64,000 bases of DNA from Alistipes sp. GTDB taxonomy: Bacteria > Bacteroidota > Bacteroidia > Bacteroidales > Rikenellaceae. Positions 50,530 to 59,750 of the stretch are shown here, piece by piece (positions within the stretch are counted from its first letter, which is position 1; each line of letters begins with the position of its first letter). Where the stretch lies: NCBI GenBank assembly GCA_020026415.1, contig JAHHQL010000011.1:1-64000 (forward strand). The letters are read 5' to 3'. Under the pieces are notes generated by a model. The model did no database searches. It saw only the letters and a program-made list of their open reading frames with translations, and had not been told where the DNA came from. Position numbers and translations under genes: made by a program.

Positions 50530-52311
50530 TTACATGCGTTCGGGAACTTCGATACCCAAAAGTTTCATTGCCTTTGCAATGATCTGGGCGACTTCGGCAG
50601 CGAGTTGGACACGGAACTTACGCACTCCGGCCTGCTCCTCCTTGAGGATCGAGTGGTCGTGGTAGTATCCGTTGAACTGCTTGGCCAAATCGTAAGCGTA
50701 AGCGGCAATGATCGACGGCGAGAAGTTGTCGCCAGCCTGTGCCACCACCTGCGGATAATCCGAAATGGTCTTGATCAGATCGACCTCCTCCTTCAGAAGT
50801 TCGACATCGACCTTGCCCTCCAGCGAAATGCCTGCCTCGGCAGCCTTACGCAAGATCGACGAGATACGTGCATGGGTATATTGGATGAAGGGACCTGTAT
50901 TGCCGTTGAAGTCGATCGACTCTCTGGGATCGAACATCATGTTCTTCTTGGGATCGACCTTCAAAAGGAAGTACTTCAATGCACCCAGACCGACCATCGT
51001 CGAAACGGCATCAGCCTCCTCCTCGGAGCATCCGTCGAGTTTACCCAGTTCGTCCGACATCTCGCGTGCCGTCGAAACCATGTCTGCGATCAGATCATCG
51101 GCATCCACAACCGTACCCTCACGCGACTTCATCTTGCCGTTGGGCAGTTCGACCATACCATACGACAGGTGGGTGATGTGGTCGCTCCAATCGGCGTAAC
51201 CAAGTTTCTTGAGGATGAGTTTCAGCACTTGGAAGTGATAGTTCTGCTCGTTACCCACCACATAGATCATATCGTCGAGTTTGTTGTCCTCGAAACGGCG
51301 GTATGCCGTACCCAGATCCTGCGTCATATAGACCGATGTACCGTCACCGCGCAACAGCAACTTCTCGTCCAGACCGTCCTTCGTCAGATCAATCCAAACC
51401 GAGTTGTCGTCACGGCGGTAGAAGATGCCCTTGTCGAGGCCTTCCTGCACGAGCGACTTGCCCAAGAGGTAGGTCTGCGACTCGTAGTAAACCTTATCGA
51501 ACGAAACGCCCATGGCCTTGTACGTCGCATCGAAACCTTTATAGACCCAGCCGTTCATCTTCTCCCACAAGGCATATACATCGGGATCCTTGGATTCCCA
51601 TTTACGCAACATCTCCTGTGCCTGCAACATCACGGGGGCATTCTTCTTGGCTTCGTCCTCCGACTGTCCGCCGGCCATCAGTTCTCTGATCTGCTCCTTG
51701 TAGTGTTTGTCAAACTCAACGTAATATTTGCCGACCAGATGATCGCCCTTCATGCCCGTCGATTCGGGCGTTTCACCGTTGCCGTAGAGTTGCCATGCAA
51801 GCATCGACTTGCAGATATGAATACCACGGTCGTTCACCAGATTCACCTTGATGACATTGTGACCGTTGGCCGCCAGAATCTGAGCCACCGAATAACCCAG
51901 CAGGTTATTGCGCACATGCCCCAGATGAAGGGGTTTGTTGGTATTGGGTGATGAATACTCGATCATGACGGTACGGTTGGTCGGAGCGGCCTGACCGAAA
52001 GACGGATCGGCAGCCAGTTCCGAGAAACGATCCGTCCAGAACTTCACGTCAAGCGACAGGTTCAGGAATCCCTTCACCACGTTGAACGACTTAAATTCGG
52101 GAATATTGGCCGTCATGTACTCGCCTATCTCGGTTGCCGTTGCTTCGGGCGATTTACGGCTTCGTCGCAGGAGAGGAAACGTCACGAGGGTATAGTCACC
52201 CTCAAACTCCTTGCGGGTCTTCTGAATCTGTAACTGCTCCTTGTCGAGCGGGCCGTAGAGTGCCTCCACCGATTTGCGGACAGCCTCCGAAATAAAGTTT
52301 TCAATATTCAT
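50530..52311 (-). CDS. argS: arginine--tRNA ligase
   Basis: 593 residues, class I synthetase. The HIGH motif is HLGH in PNTNKPLHLGHVRNN; the KMSK equivalent reads GKMKSREG, as in other Bacteroidetes ArgS. N-terminal Add-1 domain and C-terminal DALR anticodon domain (KAAEAGISLEGK...KLLGIEVPERM) are present. The ATG at 52311 (MNIENFISEAVRKS) fits the family; a longer upstream start is unlikely. A -7 word lies 25 bases before the ATG. It charges tRNA-Arg. Confidence 0.98.
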   Translation of the reverse strand: MNIENFISEAVRKSVEALYGPLDKEQLQIQKTRKEFEGDYTLVTFPLLRRSRKSPEATATEIGEYMTANIPEFKSFNVVKGFLNLSLDVKFWTDRFSELAADPSFGQAAPTNRTVMIEYSSPNTNKPLHLGHVRNNLLGYSVAQILAANGHNVIKVNLVNDRGIHICKSMLAWQLYGNGETPESTGMKGDHLVGKYYVEFDKHYKEQIRELMAGGQSEDEAKKNAPVMLQAQEMLRKWESKDPDVYALWEKMNGWVYKGFDATYKAMGVSFDKVYYESQTYLLGKSLVQEGLDKGIFYRRDDNSVWIDLTKDGLDEKLLLRGDGTSVYMTQDLGTAYRRFEDNKLDDMIYVVGNEQNYHFQVLKLILKKLGYADWSDHITHLSYGMVELPNGKMKSREGTVVDADDLIADMVSTAREMSDELGKLDGCSEEEADAVSTMVGLGALKYFLLKVDPKKNMMFDPRESIDFNGNTGPFIQYTHARISSILRKAAEAGISLEGKVDVELLKEEVDLIKTISDYPQVVAQAGDNFSPSIIAAYAYDLAKQFNGYYHDHSILKEEQAGVRKFRVQLAAEVAQIIAKAMKLLGIEVPERM

Positions 52312-52335
52312 ATTTTTCCAAAATGATTTAGCGTA

Positions 52336-52343
52336 CAAAATTA
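52336..52343 (-). promoter_or_regulatory. -7 element of argS
   Basis: TAATTTTG on the minus strand, 25 bases before the ATG. No -33 TTG at the expected distance. Confidence 0.45.
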
Positions 52344-52381
52344 CGTTTTTTTTTCAAAAAATTCCAAGGATTAGATAATTT

Positions 52382-52885
52382 CTACTCCCCGTCCCCGCCC
52401 TGAAGGCTGATCTCGCCCACCTCGGCATTCACAAAACGGATCAGGTCTCCGGGCGATAGTTTGAGTTGTTTTCCGCGTATGCCCGCACTGATGTAGATCG
52501 AGTCGAAATTCAGAGCCGACGAATGGATATAGGTCGGGAAAGGTTTCTTCATGCCGATCGGGCAGCAGCCGCCACGGATGTAACCCGTTGTCGGCAGCAA
52601 CTCCTTCATGGGGATCAATCCCACCTTCTTGTTTCCCGAAATCCGTGCCGCCGCCTTCAGATCGACCTCGTGATCGCCCGGCACAACACACACGAAATAT
52701 CCCGACTTCTCACCGCTCAGCACCAACGTCTTGAAAACACGCTCAACGGGTTCGCCCAACTGCTCGGCAACGTGTGTTGCGGCCAAATGTTTTTCATCGA
52801 CCTCATAGGGGATCAGTTCGTAGGGAATTTTGGCTCGATCCAAAAGACGAGCCGCATTGGTCTTTTCAATTTTCTTGACAGCCAT
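52382..52885 (-). CDS. ybaK: Cys-tRNA(Pro)/Cys-tRNA(Cys) deacylase (YbaK/EbsC family)
   Basis: 167 residues. Trans-editing factor that removes cysteine from mischarged tRNA-Pro. The conserved catalytic Lys is in KKVGLI, and the substrate loop TTGYIRGGCCPIGMKK is diagnostic of YbaK. It is cytoplasmic. The ATG at 52885 starts at MAVKKIEKTNAARLL, the usual N-terminus. It is on the same strand as argS, 70 bases upstream of the argS start, and divergent from the DUF5686 gene. Confidence 0.92.
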   Translation of the reverse strand: MAVKKIEKTNAARLLDRAKIPYELIPYEVDEKHLAATHVAEQLGEPVERVFKTLVLSGEKSGYFVCVVPGDHEVDLKAAARISGNKKVGLIPMKELLPTTGYIRGGCCPIGMKKPFPTYIHSSALNFDSIYISAGIRGKQLKLSPGDLIRFVNAEVGEISLQGGDGE

Positions 52886-52979
52886 ACTCAGTCTATGTTC
52901 AAATTCTCTCCATATATCCCACAAAAGTATATTATTTTATGAAGTTTGACATAATTATTCTACTTTTATAGTCATTATT

Positions 52980-55484
52980 ATGAAAATTCAGTTCGCGATT
53001 CGTCCGTTCGTCATCTTTTTGATGATGTGTTGCATTTGGGAAACCTCCGCCCAAACGACCCGTGTACGCGGTCGGGTGACCGATGCAAAAACAGGAGAAC
53101 CGATCCCCTACGTGAGCGTATTTTTCCCCAACACCACCATCGGAATCACCACCGACGACAACGGCATTTATGACATCGAAACGCGCGACACCTCGACGAT
53201 GGTTCACGCCTCGATGATGGGGTATCTGTCCCAAAAGAAACAAGTCAAACGCTACGTCTTCAACACGATCAATTTTGAATTGGTCGAGGAGCAGTTCAAC
53301 ATCGAAAATGTGGTCGTAAAACCGGGCCCGAACCCCGCACTTGCGCTTCTGCGCGGGCTGTACCGCCGTCGCGCTCTGAACGATCCCGACCGTTTCGACC
53401 GCTACAAGTGCAAGACCTACACGAAGATGGAGTTGGATCTGGCCAACATCAAACAGAAATTCCGCAGCAAACGCATGCAGAAGAATTTCGGCTTCGTGTT
53501 CAACTATGTCGATACCTCTTCGCTTACGGGTCAGCCCTACCTGCCCGTGATGATCTCCGAAACGATCGCCGACTACTACCACAGCAAAGAGCCCTCCCTG
53601 TCGCGCGAAGTGATTCTCGCCTCGCAGGTGTCGGGTGTCGAAGACAGTTTCTCGATCGCCCAATTCACGGGCAACCTCCAGAACCCCATCAACTTCTACA
53701 ACAATTTCATCGAAATGTTCAACGTACGTTTCGCCTCCCCGCTTGCCGAGGGCGGAACGATGTTTTACAACTACTTCTTGGTGGACAGTGTCCATTTCGA
53801 GGGACGCAAGACCTATAAAATCCGTTTCCACCCCAAACGTCTGACGACACCCGTATTCGACGGCGAAGTCTATATCGACTCGGCATCGTATGCCCTGCGT
53901 TCGGCATCGGTGCGCATGCCCAAGGGCGTGAACGTAAACTGGATCAAGCACATGCGTATCGAAAACGAGAATCAGTTGCTCAACGACTCGACATGGTTCA
54001 AGAAACGCGACCACATTGCCGCCGAATTTTCGCTGGTGACGGGAGACTCCTCGAAACTCGAAACGGTCATCGGTCAAAGAGACGTAACCTATTCGCAGAT
54101 CGAGTTGGACTGCCCCATTCCCAAGAAAATTTTCTCGATGGACAACGATGTGGTGATGGCCGATGAAGAGGCGGGCAAAAAAGATTCGACCTATTGGAAT
54201 CGAATCCGCCCCTACGAACTTTCCGCCAAGGAGAAAAACATCTATTCGATGGTCGATTCGATCCAACAGGCTCCCCTCTACCGCAACATCTACACGATCA
54301 TCAATACCGTTCTAACGGGTTATTGGAACACGAAATACATCGGTATCGGCCCTTACTACAAGATGGCCAGTTTCAACAAGTTGGAGGGATTCCGCATGCA
54401 GTTGGGCGCACGCACCACGTCAAACGTGAGCAAGAAGATCCGTCTGATGTCCTACATGGCCTACGGCACAAAAGACGAAGACATTAAAGGCGGAGGGTCG
54501 ATCGAGTTGATGTTCCGTCGCAGTCTGACGCGCAAACTCACCTTGGAAGCCTCGCACGATGTCGTACAACTCGGAGCGGGGCGCGATGCTCTGACCAACA
54601 ACAACATCCTGAGTTCGATCTTTTCGCGCGGCGGACGTCAGCGCATGTCGATGGTCAATTCGTTCGAGGCGGCCTACGAACACGAATGGCTGCACGGATT
54701 CAGCAACTTTCTCGGTATAAAACTCCGCCGCATCTACTCCAACGAGTATGTGCCGATGATCACCCCCGGAGGCCGCATCCGCAACTACATTTCCGACAGC
54801 GAACTGCACCTCGGAATGCGTTTCTCGCACAACGAAAAGATCTACCGCACACACTTCGACAAGAATTATTTAGGCTCGAAATACCCCGTTCTTTCGCTCG
54901 ATGTTTCGACCGGTCTGAAGGATCTCCTGCACGGCGGATCGGAATATTGCCGTGTGGAAGGCGGCATCCGCTACACCCCGAAAATTCCGCCCATCGGACA
55001 TTCGGTCATCACCGTTCAGGGTGGCAAGATTTTCGGCCGAGTACCCTATCAGTTGCTCAAACTGCACGAAGGTAACGGCACTTATTTCTACGACTCCTAC
55101 GCCTTCTCATGTATGAATTTCTACGAATTTGCCTCCGACGCATGGGTTTCGTTCTTCTACGAACACCACTTCAACGGCTGGCTGTTGGGGCGCATCCCGC
55201 TGATGAAACGTCTCAAATGGCGCGAAATCTTCATTTGCAAAGGTGTATGGGGACAACTCTCCCGCCGCAATAACGGTGCGCTGCCCGATACACAGGCACC
55301 CCTGCTCTTCCCCGTCGGCATGTCGTCCGTCGATAAGCCCTATGCCGAAATGGGTGTCGGCATCGAAAACATCCTGCGTCTGGTGCGTGTCGATTGTATC
55401 TGGCGACTGACCCACCGAGAATCGAAACCGGGACAAAAGGTGCAAAACTTCGCCGTGAATGTAAGCCTTAATCTGACTTTTTAA
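52980..55484 (+). CDS. outer-membrane protein with carboxypeptidase-regulatory-like and DUF5686 domains
   Basis: 834 residues. Signal peptide about 1-24. Residues 27-110 are a CarboxypepD_reg-like beta-sandwich (RVRGRVTDAKTGEPIPYVSV), common at the start of Bacteroidetes TonB-type outer-membrane proteins but here without a plug. The rest matches DUF5686: long beta-strand-rich stretches ending in NVSLNLTF with a terminal Phe, the sign of an outer-membrane barrel. No lipobox. Its substrate or partner is unknown. It is monocistronic, 29 bases before the HAD gene, which has its own -7 word inside that gap. Confidence 0.85.
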   Translation: MKIQFAIRPFVIFLMMCCIWETSAQTTRVRGRVTDAKTGEPIPYVSVFFPNTTIGITTDDNGIYDIETRDTSTMVHASMMGYLSQKKQVKRYVFNTINFELVEEQFNIENVVVKPGPNPALALLRGLYRRRALNDPDRFDRYKCKTYTKMELDLANIKQKFRSKRMQKNFGFVFNYVDTSSLTGQPYLPVMISETIADYYHSKEPSLSREVILASQVSGVEDSFSIAQFTGNLQNPINFYNNFIEMFNVRFASPLAEGGTMFYNYFLVDSVHFEGRKTYKIRFHPKRLTTPVFDGEVYIDSASYALRSASVRMPKGVNVNWIKHMRIENENQLLNDSTWFKKRDHIAAEFSLVTGDSSKLETVIGQRDVTYSQIELDCPIPKKIFSMDNDVVMADEEAGKKDSTYWNRIRPYELSAKEKNIYSMVDSIQQAPLYRNIYTIINTVLTGYWNTKYIGIGPYYKMASFNKLEGFRMQLGARTTSNVSKKIRLMSYMAYGTKDEDIKGGGSIELMFRRSLTRKLTLEASHDVVQLGAGRDALTNNNILSSIFSRGGRQRMSMVNSFEAAYEHEWLHGFSNFLGIKLRRIYSNEYVPMITPGGRIRNYISDSELHLGMRFSHNEKIYRTHFDKNYLGSKYPVLSLDVSTGLKDLLHGGSEYCRVEGGIRYTPKIPPIGHSVITVQGGKIFGRVPYQLLKLHEGNGTYFYDSYAFSCMNFYEFASDAWVSFFYEHHFNGWLLGRIPLMKRLKWREIFICKGVWGQLSRRNNGALPDTQAPLLFPVGMSSVDKPYAEMGVGIENILRLVRVDCIWRLTHRESKPGQKVQNFAVNVSLNLTF

Positions 55485-55485
55485 G

Positions 55486-55493
55486 TATCTTTG
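55486..55493 (+). promoter_or_regulatory. -7 element of the HAD phosphatase gene
   Basis: TATCTTTG begins directly after the DUF5686 stop codon and lies 20 bases before the HAD ATG. Confidence 0.5.
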
Positions 55494-55513
55494 CGCCGAG
55501 AAAAAATCCGACA

Positions 55514-56173
55514 ATGATAAAAGCAGCAATATTCGACATGGATGGCACGCTGGTGAACAACACCGAAGCCCACATCCGTGCCTTCGAGATCTTTTGTAAC
55601 CGATACAACGTCCTTAACTGGAGAGAAAAACTCAATTCGGCATTCGGCATGGGCAACGACGACATCATGCGTCTGATCATGCCTGATGAGATCATACGCA
55701 CACGCGGCATAAAATCCCTCGGTGACGAGAAAGAAGCCCTCTACCGCGAACTCTACGCACCCGACTGCCGTCCCGTGGAAGGGCTGATCGCTCTTTTGGA
55801 GGAGTTCCGCCGAAGAGGCATCCGTTGCTCGGTCGGTTCGTCGGCCTGCCGAGCCAACGTCGATTTCGTGTTGGAGAAGTGCGGCATTGCCTCCTTCTTC
55901 AAGTCGATCACATGCGGCGATACGGTGACGCACTGCAAACCCGACCCGGAAATCTACCTCACCGCCTCCCGCGCGCTCGGTCTCAAACCGGAAGAGTGTA
56001 TGATCTTCGAGGATGCCAAATCGGGCATCACGGCAGCCCATCGCGCAGGTGCGGGATATGTGGTGGCACTGACCACGACCATTTCACGCAGAGAGATCGA
56101 GGCATTGGGTTACGACTACCGCATCATCGACGACTACCGCGACATGACCTCTTCTTTGGATCAGATCCTCTAA
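55514..56173 (+). CDS. HAD-superfamily sugar phosphatase/phosphoglucomutase-like
   Basis: 219 residues. Motif I is FDMDGTLV with nucleophile D8 and acid/base D10; motif II is the SVGSSA Ser; motif III/IV is K in THCKPDPEIY and FEDAKSGITAA. The cap (about 15-85) is alpha-helical (C1 type), the arrangement of beta-phosphoglucomutases and sugar-phosphate phosphatases. The exact substrate cannot be read. Cytoplasmic, own promoter word, strong terminator. Confidence 0.88.
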   Translation: MIKAAIFDMDGTLVNNTEAHIRAFEIFCNRYNVLNWREKLNSAFGMGNDDIMRLIMPDEIIRTRGIKSLGDEKEALYRELYAPDCRPVEGLIALLEEFRRRGIRCSVGSSACRANVDFVLEKCGIASFFKSITCGDTVTHCKPDPEIYLTASRALGLKPEECMIFEDAKSGITAAHRAGAGYVVALTTTISRREIEALGYDYRIIDDYRDMTSSLDQIL

Positions 56174-56189
56174 TCCGACCATTGAAAAA

Positions 56190-56230
56190 AAAGAATGTCC
56201 TCCGAAATGTGTTTTCGGAGGACATTCTTT
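56190..56230. terminator. bidirectional terminator between the HAD gene and yqeY
   Basis: An 18-bp stem (AAAGAATGTCCTCCGAAA and complement), 5-base loop, with A- and T-runs on the two sides. Confidence 0.92.
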
Positions 56231-56247
56231 TATCCTTCAGGATCGGC

Positions 56248-56697
56248 TTACGACAACAATGCCTTCACCTTTTCCGAAATGGCACGCCCCTCGGCACGGC
56301 CAGCAAGACTCTTCGAGGCAATACCCATCACCTTACCCATCTCCTTCATCGAGGTGGCACCGCACTCGGCGATGATCTTGCGGATTTCTTCGGTCAGTTC
56401 TCCGTCCGAGAGTTGTTTGGGCAGATACTCCTTGAATACGGCGACCTGAGCCAACTCCTCATCGGCCAGATCCTGACGATTCTGTTCCGTATAGATCGCA
56501 GCCGAATCAATACCCTGCTTGGCAAGTTTCGTCAAGATCTTCAGCACATCGCCATCGGGCAGTTCGTCCATTCCGTGAACGGCCGTCTTGGCTTCGATGA
56601 TGTATTTTTTTGCATTACGCAATGCACTCAAACGTACGGCATCCTTTGCCTTCATGGCCTCCATGATGCTCTTCGAAATCTCTTTTTCCAGTGACAT
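56248..56697 (-). CDS. GatB/YqeY-domain protein
   Basis: 149 residues. YqeY family, related to the C-terminal tRNA-binding tail domain of amidotransferase subunit GatB. Conserved parts: LRNAKKYIIEAKTA near the start, IYTEQNRQDLADEELAQ, and the terminal GATSMKEMGKVMG with ASKSLAGRAEGRAISE. The free-standing protein probably binds tRNA; its role is not established. The ATG at 56697 is used (a TTG three codons earlier is unlikely). It lies 21 bases after the amidase gene and is the last in its unit. Confidence 0.9.
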   Translation of the reverse strand: MSLEKEISKSIMEAMKAKDAVRLSALRNAKKYIIEAKTAVHGMDELPDGDVLKILTKLAKQGIDSAAIYTEQNRQDLADEELAQVAVFKEYLPKQLSDGELTEEIRKIIAECGATSMKEMGKVMGIASKSLAGRAEGRAISEKVKALLS

Positions 56698-56718
56698 ATC
56701 AATCAATTTTTTGAATGT

Positions 56719-59700
56719 TTATTTCTTTTCGGGGTCCAACAACCGCATGACATCGCGCATCAGACGGTCTCGCTCCGCATTTTCGACAATCGACTCGAAC
56801 GGCACGGCCAACACGAAACTGCGACCGTCCTCCAGCGACACCACACCCGCCGCAAGACTCGAATCCGAGTAACGCAACACCACCGAAGCATCGCCCGCCG
56901 GACGAATTGCATCGGGATTACGCACGCCGTAATGCTCGCGGGTGACATCCGTATTGAAATGGTAATCACCGCGTGAAAACGCCCTTAAATTGGATGTCAC
57001 GCGCAACCGGTTGCTGTGCGGCAGGTAGGTTTGATCGAAACGGATGTGCAACACCTCCTCGGCAAATGCACGGTCGCCATCCGTTGCATCGGGTGCTTCG
57101 AACAAATCCTTTGCCAGATAGCAACCCGACACGAACAACGCACCTCCGTTTGCCACATAGCGGCGCAACTGTCCCTGCATTTTTGGGGGAATGGTCTTAA
57201 ACTCACAGCCTTTCAAACCGCGTCCCGCAAGATGCGAGAGTTGTTTTCCCAGTATCAGATCGACAATCTTATAGTCTGCAATCGAAATCGTCCCCGCCTC
57301 CAAAGCCTTTCGCGAAGTCGATACGAACGAATAGCCCAACTTACGGAGCGATTCGCCGTGCAGCGCAGGATAATCGAACGAATTGCCGGCAATAACGTCC
57401 GTTTCGCAATCGGTACGGCACGCGCCCAAGGCTTTCGAGTCGTTTTCGCAACGCGCCATACCGAGATCGAAGATGCACTGCTCGCCGACAAAATTGATGT
57501 CATAGCGATCGGGCACCCCCTCATCCACTTCGCGGTAAAACCCCGCAAGGGAGTCGCATCGCGCGCTGTATGGTGCCGAAATGCGGTCAAATCCGTTGAT
57601 GATCAATATTTCTCCGCGCGATTGCGGAGCGATATACGCCGCGAGGGTCTCGCTCGGAAAACTCTCACCGCCACGATTGACAGCCGTCACCTTATAACTG
57701 TAAACCACACCCGGCTCCTGATTTACGACCAGCGATGTCGCATCGACCCGCTGTCCGTTGTCGAATCCGCCCTCGCCTTTACGTGTATAGACAATGTAGG
57801 CATCGGGCACGGCCGTAGCCTCCAACGAATCCAGTACGGGTGCCCAACTGAGCCGCACCCCGTTCTCCGAGGTGCGCTCCGTCGAGAATGCCTCGACAGG
57901 AAGCGGTTGCACGACATATTCGGTCTTGTATTGCGACGACAGGAATCGCAGGATTCCTTTGTAAACGGCACGACTGACGAAGAATTTGAATCGCGGATCG
58001 TGGCCGTAACGCATATCGGCAAAATTCTGATGCGACAACAACTCAAGCAACATGGTCGGCACACTCGGTATGCGCGCTTCGTAGTAGGCTCTGTTCCACA
58101 ATCCGCGACGCATCCAATCGGGTTCATAGACACGACGGATATCCTCGACAATCTGCGTCTGCACGATGTCGGTCAGATCGCGCGAACGATAACGGTCGGC
58201 ACCGCCCTCGAATCGGCCTTGGTTCTCGCGGGTGTAGAAGATACCCAACGTCCCCACGATCTCGTCGCCGTCACGCACCCCCGCATCCGAGTGGAATGCA
58301 AAGGCCATATCAACGGGGATGCGCTTACCCTCGATTTCGGGCGCACGCCGCGATCCGCCCATCAGGGCATTGACCCAGCAGGCACGCGACATATAATCTT
58401 CCTTGTAATCGTCCAAATGTTCCTTCGGGGCATAGACCTCTTCGCCGAAACCCGCCCATTGCAACCAATAACGCGCACCCTCGCAGAAACGGGGATACCC
58501 GCTCGTCTCCTCCAGAAATTCGAGTTGCATTTCGGGATCTTTACTGCCGTGCTTCAGATCGAACTCCTTGGCCTCGTGATAAAGCGAAGGGTTGGTCACG
58601 CGCACGATGTTGCCGTAACCGCCACCCACCTTCACGGCATCGGCCGATACGATGCGACCCGCCTCACGCGACTGATTTGAAAGCGTCACCACTTCGTGAC
58701 GCCCTTTGGCAAAGGAAAACTTGCCGAGGCAGATCCAAGTTCCGCCACCCATCGTCTGATTGACCTCAAAGCGACTTTCTCCTCCCGCATGGTGCACCGT
58801 ATAGTGCGCATCATCGGCACTTTCGGATGTCGCCTCATAACTGACATAAACGGCATATTCGCCTTTTTCGGGGAACTCGACACTCCACGAAGCCTCGTTT
58901 TGGGCATTGCTCCGTACCGACACGGTCTTGCGGGTCGTACCGTGACGGAAGGGGTTGTCTCCCGTACGATAAATCTCATAACGATGGGCAAATCCCACAC
59001 CACCGTCCTGCCAAACACCTTGCTCTTTATAACTGTCCGATTGATCGTTATCGGCGATCATCTCATGTAATTGTGTATCTCGTTCGCGGGGCAGTAACAC
59101 ACACGCTCCGGCATTTTCGAGCATCGGTACCAAGTACGGCAATACATAACTCTGCGTGTAGAGATCCTCGCACGTTTCCCAAAGGCACGAACGCTGCCAA
59201 CGCCATTTGTTGCGCACCTGATCGAAATATCGGCCGTGACTCTGCCAAAGGGCAATGTGACGCCCCGAAAGTCCGAGTTCGGGTTGCGATACAGACGAAA
59301 GACGCTTGATGAGCGGTCGCTCCGACGGATTCGTGAACAGAATCGGTTCACTCTTCTTTTTCTTTTTACTCTTTACGGCAGTGCTTTGCTTACGGAATGC
59401 CAGCGGAATGAGTTCCGAAATTTCGTGTCGATCGGTAATGATGCGGATCGAAGCCTTGCGGAAATCGGGACCGAGCACACTTCGCACGGAATCGTAAATA
59501 GCGCGTGTATTCTCCTCGCGGAAAGGATAATACGACATATCAATCGAAGTGTAGATAGTCACTTGTTTTTTCGATGCACTGATCGACTTGACCTTCACCT
59601 TCATCTTATACACCTCACGCTCTCCTATGCGGGTCAGCATCTGTGCAATCTCGATCCGCTGTCGCGTCGAGACTCTGGGTGTTGCCGCCCGACTCATATC

Positions 59701-59745
59701 GGAGACCAGCAACAAAAACAACCCTAAAAATACCTTTATTTTCAT
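56719..59745 (-). CDS. N-acetylmuramoyl-L-alanine amidase-like protein with inserted golvesin-like domain and C-terminal extensions
   Basis: 1008 residues, signal peptide about 1-20. The amidase_3 fold is split: first half about 155-235 with H170 (QSHG) and E190/E193 (LWETCED), second half about 420-605 with H485 (AFHSDAG) and E568 (LLELLSH), together the zinc ligands and catalytic Glu of the family. Between them, about 240-376, is a beta-sandwich like golvesin C-terminal/xanthan-lyase modules (WSVEFPEKGEYAVYVSY). A fibronectin III-like domain (about 615-710) and a GATase-like alpha/beta domain (about 720-1000) follow. Bacteroidetes relatives are often called 'xanthan lyase', which the active site does not support. 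Peptidoglycan trimming is likely; it is downstream of the symporter gene by 5 bases. Confidence 0.8.
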   Translation of the reverse strand: MKIKVFLGLFLLLVSDMSRAATPRVSTRQRIEIAQMLTRIGEREVYKMKVKVKSISASKKQVTIYTSIDMSYYPFREENTRAIYDSVRSVLGPDFRKASIRIITDRHEISELIPLAFRKQSTAVKSKKKKKSEPILFTNPSERPLIKRLSSVSQPELGLSGRHIALWQSHGRYFDQVRNKWRWQRSCLWETCEDLYTQSYVLPYLVPMLENAGACVLLPRERDTQLHEMIADNDQSDSYKEQGVWQDGGVGFAHRYEIYRTGDNPFRHGTTRKTVSVRSNAQNEASWSVEFPEKGEYAVYVSYEATSESADDAHYTVHHAGGESRFEVNQTMGGGTWICLGKFSFAKGRHEVVTLSNQSREAGRIVSADAVKVGGGYGNIVRVTNPSLYHEAKEFDLKHGSKDPEMQLEFLEETSGYPRFCEGARYWLQWAGFGEEVYAPKEHLDDYKEDYMSRACWVNALMGGSRRAPEIEGKRIPVDMAFAFHSDAGVRDGDEIVGTLGIFYTRENQGRFEGGADRYRSRDLTDIVQTQIVEDIRRVYEPDWMRRGLWNRAYYEARIPSVPTMLLELLSHQNFADMRYGHDPRFKFFVSRAVYKGILRFLSSQYKTEYVVQPLPVEAFSTERTSENGVRLSWAPVLDSLEATAVPDAYIVYTRKGEGGFDNGQRVDATSLVVNQEPGVVYSYKVTAVNRGGESFPSETLAAYIAPQSRGEILIINGFDRISAPYSARCDSLAGFYREVDEGVPDRYDINFVGEQCIFDLGMARCENDSKALGACRTDCETDVIAGNSFDYPALHGESLRKLGYSFVSTSRKALEAGTISIADYKIVDLILGKQLSHLAGRGLKGCEFKTIPPKMQGQLRRYVANGGALFVSGCYLAKDLFEAPDATDGDRAFAEEVLHIRFDQTYLPHSNRLRVTSNLRAFSRGDYHFNTDVTREHYGVRNPDAIRPAGDASVVLRYSDSSLAAGVVSLEDGRSFVLAVPFESIVENAERDRLMRDVMRLLDPEKK

Positions 59746-59750
59746 AATTT

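Noticed and set aside
56719..59745. Xanthan lyase
   Set aside because: The name is common for relatives, but the recognisable active site is that of amidase_3 and the beta-sandwich is only an inserted module.
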